64,000 nucleotides of DNA from a beta proteobacterium AAP51 (GTDB lineage Bacteria; Pseudomonadota; Gammaproteobacteria; Burkholderiales; Burkholderiaceae_C). Numbering within the stretch: the stretch's first letter is position 1; every line of letters starts with the position of its first letter. The translations under genes and the position numbers were made by a program. Below, in pieces: positions 59,452-64,000 of the stretch. The notes under the pieces were generated by a model. That model was given only the letters and a program-made list of their open reading frames with translations. It made no database searches and was not told the origin of the DNA. The stretch lies in the NCBI GenBank assembly GCA_001295905.1, contig LJHT01000019.1, positions 155,298-219,297 of the forward strand, in the 5' to 3' direction.

Positions 59452-60534
59452 ATGCCCTGTTCCAGGTTCCCCTTGTTCCGTTCCGCCTTCCGTCGCCGCA
59501 CGGCCGTGCAACTGGCCGTGCCCTTGCTGGCCGCGCTGCTGGCCTTCCCCACGCTGGTGGGCGCACAAGGCCGCACCACGCCGCTGAAGTTCCAGCTCGA
59601 CTGGCGCTTCGAAGGCCCGGCCGCCTTGTTCCTGGCCAGCCAGGCCCAGGGCCACTACAAGGCCGCGGGGCTGGACGTGACGCTGGACGCCGGCAACGGC
59701 AGCGGCGGCACTGTCACGCGCGTGGCCAGCGGCGTGTACGACATGGGTTTTGCCGACATGGCCGCGCTGATGGAGTTCCACGCCAACAACCCCGACGCGC
59801 CCAACAAGCCCGTGGCCGTGCTGATGGTCTACAACAACACGCCGGCCGCGGTGCTGGCGCTGAAAAAGAGCGGCATCAAGACCCCGGCCGACCTGAACGG
59901 CAAGAAGCTCGGCGCCCCGGGCTTCGACGCCGGCCGCAAGGCCTTCCCCATCTTCGCCAAGGCCAACAAGATCAGCGGCGTCACCTGGACCAGCATGGAC
60001 CCGCCGCTGCGCGAAACCATGCTGGTGCGCGGCGACATCGACGCCATCACCGGCTTCAGCTTCACCAGCCTCTTGAACCTGGAAGCGCGCGGCGTGAAGG
60101 TCGAAGACGTGGTGGTGATGCCTTTCCCGGCCTTCGGCGTGAAGCTGTATGGCAACGCCATCATCGCCAGCCCCAAGCTCATCAAGGAGAACCCGGCGGC
60201 GGTGAAGGCCTTCATCAGCGCCTTCCTCCAGGGCGCCAAAAGCGTGATGGCCAACCCCGACGCAGCCATCGAGTACGTGAAGGCCCGCGACGGCATCATC
60301 AACGTCGACCTGGAAAAGCGCCGCCTGCGCCTGGCCATCGACGCCGTGGTGGCCAGCCCCGATGCGCGCGCCGAAGGCTTCGGCGTGGTGGTGCCCGGCC
60401 GGCTGGCGCTGATGGCCAGCCAGGTGAGCGACGCATTCGCCACCAAGACGCGGGTCGACCCCAACGCCGTGTGGACCGATGCCTTCCTGCCGACCAAGGC
60501 GGAACTCAACATCCTGCCCCCGCTGAAGAAGTAG
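59452..60534 (+). CDS. NitT/TauT-type ABC transporter substrate-binding protein (NMT1-like)
   Basis: A 360-residue periplasmic binding protein. Signal peptide (FRSAFRRRTAVQLAVPLLAALLAFPTLVGAQG) then the NMT1/THI5-like phrase PLKFQLDWRFEGPAALFLASQAQGHYKAAGLDVTLDAGNGSG (in overlapping pieces) and NPDAPNKPVAVLMVYNNTPAAVLALKKSGIKTPADLNGKKLG. The ATG at 59452 has GGAGAA upstream. With the following ATPase and permease it makes a complete importer; in the purine operon it probably imports a purine, ureide or pyrimidine-like precursor. Confidence 0.93.
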   Translation: MPCSRFPLFRSAFRRRTAVQLAVPLLAALLAFPTLVGAQGRTTPLKFQLDWRFEGPAALFLASQAQGHYKAAGLDVTLDAGNGSGGTVTRVASGVYDMGFADMAALMEFHANNPDAPNKPVAVLMVYNNTPAAVLALKKSGIKTPADLNGKKLGAPGFDAGRKAFPIFAKANKISGVTWTSMDPPLRETMLVRGDIDAITGFSFTSLLNLEARGVKVEDVVVMPFPAFGVKLYGNAIIASPKLIKENPAAVKAFISAFLQGAKSVMANPDAAIEYVKARDGIINVDLEKRRLRLAIDAVVASPDARAEGFGVVVPGRLALMASQVSDAFATKTRVDPNAVWTDAFLPTKAELNILPPLKK

Positions 60535-60540
60535 GCCGGC

Positions 60541-61365
60541 ATGACCTCCTTCGTCGAGTTCGACAAGGTCTGGCTCGCCTACAACGAAGAGCTTGAGCAG
60601 GCGGGCCAGTACGCCGTCGAAGACATCTCGCTGAAGGTGGGCGAGGGCGAGTTCATCGCCATCGTCGGCCCCAGCGGCTGCGGCAAGAGCACCTTCATGA
60701 AGCTGGCCACCGGCCTGCGCCGGCCCAGCAAGGGCACCGTCATCATCGACGGCAATCCAGTGACCGGCCCGCTGAAGATCACCGGCATGGCCTTCCAGGC
60801 GCCCAGCCTGCTGCCCTGGCGCACCACGGTGAGCAACGTGATGCTGCCGCTGGAGATCGTCGAGCCCTACCGCAGCCAGTTCAAGGCGAAGAAGAAGGAG
60901 TTCGAGGCCAAGGCGCGCGCGCTGCTGCAGAGCGTGGGGCTGGGCGGCTATGAAGACAAGTTTCCCTGGCAGCTTTCGGGCGGCATGCAGCAGCGCGCCA
61001 GCATCTGCCGCGCGCTGGTGCACGAGCCCAAGATGCTGCTGCTGGACGAGCCCTTCGGCGCGTTGGACGCCTTCACGCGCGAAGAGCTTTGGTGCGCGCT
61101 GCGCGACCTGCACGCGGCGCAGAAGTTCAACGTCATCCTCGTCACGCACGACCTGCGCGAGAGCGTGTTCCTGGCCGACACCGTCTACTGCATGAGCCGC
61201 AGCCCGGGCCGCTTCGTCGTCAAGCGCGAGATCGAATTGCCACGCCCGCGCGACCTGGAAGTGACCTACACGCCGCAGTTCACCGACATCGTGCACGAGC
61301 TGCGCGGGCACATCGGGGCTTTCCGGCAGAACATCGGCAAGACCGGTGTGGCGCTGCCGCAATGA
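60541..61365 (+). CDS. NitT/TauT-type ABC transporter ATPase
   Basis: A 274-residue ATPase with Walker A GPSGCGKST, Q-loop in MAFQAPSLLPWRTTVSNVMLPLE, signature LSGGMQQRASICRAL, Walker B MLLLDEPFGALD and H-loop LVTHDLRESVFLADTV, the latter typical of the nitrate/sulphonate/bicarbonate branch. It starts 6 bases after the binding-protein stop and 13 bases before the permease gene. Confidence 0.96.
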   Translation: MTSFVEFDKVWLAYNEELEQAGQYAVEDISLKVGEGEFIAIVGPSGCGKSTFMKLATGLRRPSKGTVIIDGNPVTGPLKITGMAFQAPSLLPWRTTVSNVMLPLEIVEPYRSQFKAKKKEFEAKARALLQSVGLGGYEDKFPWQLSGGMQQRASICRALVHEPKMLLLDEPFGALDAFTREELWCALRDLHAAQKFNVILVTHDLRESVFLADTVYCMSRSPGRFVVKREIELPRPRDLEVTYTPQFTDIVHELRGHIGAFRQNIGKTGVALPQ

Positions 61366-61378
61366 AGGTCAGCTGCGC

Positions 61379-62149
61379 ATGAAGATCACCAAGAACGTCG
61401 AACGCTGGTCGCCGCTGATCCTGCTGGCCGCCTGCCTGCTGCTGTGGCAGTTGATCGTGATGGGCTTCTCCATCCCGGAGTTCATCTTTCCCAGCCCGGT
61501 GCAGATCGCACAGCAGTTCGTCGAATTCACCGGCCCGCTGATGGAAGCGGCGTGGAAGACCTTCTGGGTCACGATGCTGGGCTTCGGCATCGCCATCGTG
61601 GTGGGCGTGCTGCTGGGTTTTCTCATCGGCAGCAGCCGGCTGGCCTACACCGCCATCTACCCGCTGATGGTGGCCTTCAACGCCGTGCCCAAGGCGGCGG
61701 TGGTGCCCATCCTCGTGGTGTGGTTCGGCATCGGGCTGGGGCCGGGCATCCTCACGGCCTTTCTCATCAGCTTCTTTCCCATCACGGTGAACATCGCCAC
61801 CGGCCTGGCGACGCTGGAGCCCGAGCTGGAAGACGTGCTGCGTGTGCTGGGCGCCAGGCGCTGGGACGTGCTGGTGAAGGTGGGCCTGCCGCGATCGATG
61901 CCCTACTTCTACGGCAGCCTGAAGATCGCCATCACGCTGGCCTTCGTGGGCACGGTGCTGGCCGAGATGACGGCGGGCGATTCGGGCATCGGCTATCTGA
62001 TGCAGACCGCCGGCAGCCAGCAGCGCATGCCGCTGGCCTTCGCAGGGCTGGTGACCATCGGCGCCATGGCCATGGCGATGTACGAACTGTTCAGCTGGAT
62101 CGAGAAGCGCACCACCGGCTGGGCGCACCGCGGCAGCCAGGGCGAGTGA
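61379..62149 (+). CDS. NitT/TauT-type ABC transporter permease
   Basis: A 256-residue inner-membrane permease with about six helices and the EAA-type cytoplasmic loop (LEPELEDVLRVLGARRWDVLVKVGLPRSMPYFYGSLKIA, shown in part). The ATG at 61379 follows the ATPase stop by 13 bases; the longer frame from 61346 would overlap it. It completes the three-gene importer; ureD begins 40 bases downstream on the same strand. Confidence 0.95.
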   Translation: MKITKNVERWSPLILLAACLLLWQLIVMGFSIPEFIFPSPVQIAQQFVEFTGPLMEAAWKTFWVTMLGFGIAIVVGVLLGFLIGSSRLAYTAIYPLMVAFNAVPKAAVVPILVVWFGIGLGPGILTAFLISFFPITVNIATGLATLEPELEDVLRVLGARRWDVLVKVGLPRSMPYFYGSLKIAITLAFVGTVLAEMTAGDSGIGYLMQTAGSQQRMPLAFAGLVTIGAMAMAMYELFSWIEKRTTGWAHRGSQGE

Positions 62150-62189
62150 GGCCGCGGAAGACGGGGTGGAGCCGGGGCATCATCGGCGC

Positions 62190-63032
62190 ATGAATTCAGC
62201 TTCCGGCTGGCGCGGTGAACTGCGCCTGCGCTACCACCGCCGCGGCCCGCGCACCGTGGCCTTCGATGCCCACACCGGCCCGCTGCGCGTGCTGCAGGCG
62301 CTGTACCCCGAAGGCGAGGGTGTGTGCCACCACGTGCTGGTGCACCCGCCGGGCGGCGTGGTGGGCGGTGATGAGCTGCATGTGCAGGTGCAGGCCGAAG
62401 CGCACAGCCACGCACTGCTGACGACCCCCGGCGCCACGCGCTTCTACCGCAGCGAAGGCGCCCCGGCCCTGCAGCACACGCGGCTGCAGCTGGCCGAGGG
62501 CGCGCGGCTGGAATGGCTGCCGCTGGAAACCATCGCCTACACCGGCTGCCAGGCCACGAACCGCGTCACGGCCGAACTGGCGCCGGGCAGCGAGATGATC
62601 GGCTGGGACGTGCTGGCCCTGGGCCTGGCAGCCGCCGGTCAGCCCTTTGCCGGCGGTGTGTTCAGCCAGCACCTGGAACTGCCGGGGCAGTGGGTCGAAG
62701 GTGGCCGCATCGCGGCCGACGATGCCACGCTGCTGCAGGGCCCCCTGGGCTGGGCCGGGCACACGGTGTGCGCCACGCTGTGGTTCGCGGCCGGCGCGGC
62801 GCTGGCCCCGGTGCGGCGCTCGGCGCTGGTGGAGGCCGCACGCGAAGTGCTGCAAGGCCACGCCCTGGCCGCCACGGCGGGCGTCACCTCACCGCAGGCC
62901 GGCGTGGTGGTGCTGCGCGTGCTGGCCGCGCGCGTGGAACCGGTGATGCAGCTCTTCGGCGCCGTGCGCGCCGCCTGGCGGCTGCAGGCCTGGGAGCTGG
63001 CGGCCCCGCCGCCCCGCATCTGGAAGACCTGA
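62190..63032 (+). CDS. ureD: UreD, urease accessory protein (orphan in this window)
   Basis: A 280-residue urease maturation protein that with UreF and UreG loads nickel into urease. Typical phrases: GELRLRYHRRGPRTVAFDAHTGPLRVLQALYPEG, HVLVHPPGGVVGGDELHVQVQ, HALLTTPGATRFYRSEG, LEWLPLETIAYTGC, PGSEMIGWDVLALGLAAAGQPF and RRSALVEAAREVLQG. In most Burkholderiales ureD is followed by ureABCEFG; here an ExeA-like ATPase gene comes next, so the rest of the urease genes must lie elsewhere or be lost. Its position after the purine operon fits urea as a product of allantoate breakdown. Confidence 0.97.
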   Translation: MNSASGWRGELRLRYHRRGPRTVAFDAHTGPLRVLQALYPEGEGVCHHVLVHPPGGVVGGDELHVQVQAEAHSHALLTTPGATRFYRSEGAPALQHTRLQLAEGARLEWLPLETIAYTGCQATNRVTAELAPGSEMIGWDVLALGLAAAGQPFAGGVFSQHLELPGQWVEGGRIAADDATLLQGPLGWAGHTVCATLWFAAGAALAPVRRSALVEAAREVLQGHALAATAGVTSPQAGVVVLRVLAARVEPVMQLFGAVRAAWRLQAWELAAPPPRIWKT

Positions 63033-63125
63033 AAGCCCGCTGCCAACCCGCAGCGGCCCCAGGCCCGCCAGGGCCCGGCCGCGCAGGGGCCGCTTGTGGC
63101 GGGCCGGCGGCTATCCTCGCGCCCC

Positions 63126-64000
63126 ATGTACGCGTCGTTCTTCGGCCTCAGCAAAGAGCCTTTCTCGATCGCGCCCGACCCGCGTTTCCTGTTCATGAGC
63201 GAACAGCACCGCGAGGCGCTGGCGCACCTGCTCTATGGCCTGGGCGGCGGGGGCGGCTTCGTGCTGCTCACGGGCGAGGTGGGCGCGGGCAAGACCACGG
63301 TGTGCCGCTGCTTCCTCGAGCAGGTGCCCGCGCAGTGCCGCGTGGCCTACATCTTCAACCCCAAGCTCAGCGTGGCCGAGCTGCTGCAGACGGTGTGCGG
63401 CGAATTCGGCATCGCCCTGCCCACGCAGGCCGACAGCGTGAAGGCGCACGTGGACGTGCTCAACACCTTCCTGCTGGAAGGCCACGCCCGGGGCGAGCAG
63501 GCGGTGCTGGTCATCGACGAAGCGCAAAGCCTCAGCGCCGAGGTGCTGGAGCAGCTGCGCCTGCTCACCAACCTGGAGACGGCCGAGCGCAAGCTGCTGC
63601 AGATCATCCTCATCGGCCAGCCCGAGCTGCGCGAGATGGTGGCGCGGCCCGAGCTGGAGCAGCTGGCGCAGCGCATCGTGGCGCGCTACCACCTGGGCGC
63701 GCTGCGCTTTGCCGAAACGCAGCAGTACATCCAGCACCGCCTGGCCGTGGCCGGCCCGAGTGCGCCGCTGCCTTTCAGCGCGGCGGCGCTGGCGCGCATC
63801 CACGCGCTGAGCGGCGGCGTGCCGCGGCGCATCAACCTGCTGGCCGACCGTGCCTTGCTGGGCGCCTACGCGCGCAGCCAGCCGCGTGTGGAGCGCGCCA
63901 CCGTGCAGCAGGCGGCGCAAGAAGTGTTCGGCGGCGCGCTGCCCGGGCGCTGGGCGGGCGGTCTGGGCGGCGCCTGGGCGCGCCTGGCGGCGCGGGCCGG
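63126..64000 (+). CDS. ExeA/GspA-type AAA ATPase (partial, 3' end outside window)
   Basis: An open frame from ATG 63126 runs to the last base with no stop, giving the first 291 residues. It is the ExeA/GspA AAA domain of type II secretion or general export: opening MYASFFGLSKEPFSIAPDPRFLF, Walker A GEVGAGKTT, Walker B VLVIDEAQ, sensor-like LLTNLETAERKLLQIILIGQPELREMV and GGVPRRINLLADRALLGAY. ExeA-type proteins help assemble the secretin in the cell wall, and the missing C-terminus would carry the peptidoglycan-binding domain. Confidence 0.93.
   Translation, partial: MYASFFGLSKEPFSIAPDPRFLFMSEQHREALAHLLYGLGGGGGFVLLTGEVGAGKTTVCRCFLEQVPAQCRVAYIFNPKLSVAELLQTVCGEFGIALPTQADSVKAHVDVLNTFLLEGHARGEQAVLVIDEAQSLSAEVLEQLRLLTNLETAERKLLQIILIGQPELREMVARPELEQLAQRIVARYHLGALRFAETQQYIQHRLAVAGPSAPLPFSAAALARIHALSGGVPRRINLLADRALLGAYARSQPRVERATVQQAAQEVFGGALPGRWAGGLGGAWARLAARA

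Overview
The window is about 70% GC and tightly packed, with strong third-position GC bias and many ATGA start/stop overlaps. Gene content (Tol-Pal pieces, PQQ alcohol dehydrogenase, Bug-type binding protein, gcl-hyi-glxR, PuuD urate oxidase, bfr-bfd, NahR/NodD-like LysR regulators) points to a betaproteobacterium of the order Burkholderiales, probably a Comamonadaceae/Sphaerotilaceae-type environmental or plant/soil organism. It looks like chromosome: I found no phage, integrase, transposase, CRISPR, rRNA or tRNA. No gene-free stretch exceeds 300 bases; the longest gap is 22080-22316, in which I see nothing recognisable apart from the macA ribosome binding site at its edge.

Layout. 1-1.6 kb: end of a sensor kinase, a FixJ-type response regulator and a small membrane protein preceded by three dyads. 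1.8-3.8 kb: tolB-pal without tolQRA. 3.9-7.6 kb: a carboxymuconolactone decarboxylase-like protein, a short-chain dehydrogenase and a quinohaemoprotein alcohol dehydrogenase. 7.6-13.2 kb: two unrecognised secreted proteins divergent from a 1138-residue ATPase/TPR regulator, with a long dyad between. 13.3-17.1 kb: a lipoprotein, DAHP synthase and a Kef-type antiporter. 17.3-22.1 kb: a MacA-MacB-outer-membrane-factor export system. 22.3-23.1 kb: a siderophore-interacting reductase.

23.2-34.8 kb is the most striking region: ten tightly coupled genes read leftward (TonB receptor, alpha/beta hydrolase, extradiol-type dioxygenase, Rieske ferredoxin, class A flavin monooxygenase, DenD-like dehydrogenase, cyclase, Bug binding protein, cupin, FAH-family enzyme), divergent from a NodD/NahR-like LysR regulator. 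This is a hydroxylate-cleave-hydrolyse pathway for an aromatic compound; its gene types and order recall the naringenin-degrading fde operon of Herbaspirillum seropedicae. An MFS exporter lies convergent to the regulator.

36.5-53.5 kb: YbjQ, an exported methyltransferase-like protein, the glyoxylate operon gcl-hyi-glxR, two multihaem cytochromes c, a prolyl oligopeptidase, an ECF sigma/YCII pair, a LysR regulator, bacterioferritin and its ferredoxin (with a clear Fur-type box), a DUF2325 protein, an acyl-CoA ligase, a SUMF1-domain protein and a tautomerase.

53.6-63 kb: purine catabolism: PuuD urate oxidase and 5-hydroxyisourate hydrolase diverge from PuuE allantoinase, a UraD-AllC fusion, an M20 hydrolase, a NitT/TauT-type ABC transporter and ureD. 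Urate is thus taken to allantoate and on to glyoxylate and urea; glyoxylate would feed the gcl-hyi-glxR operon 12 kb away and urea the urease that UreD serves. The window ends inside an ExeA/GspA-type ATPase.
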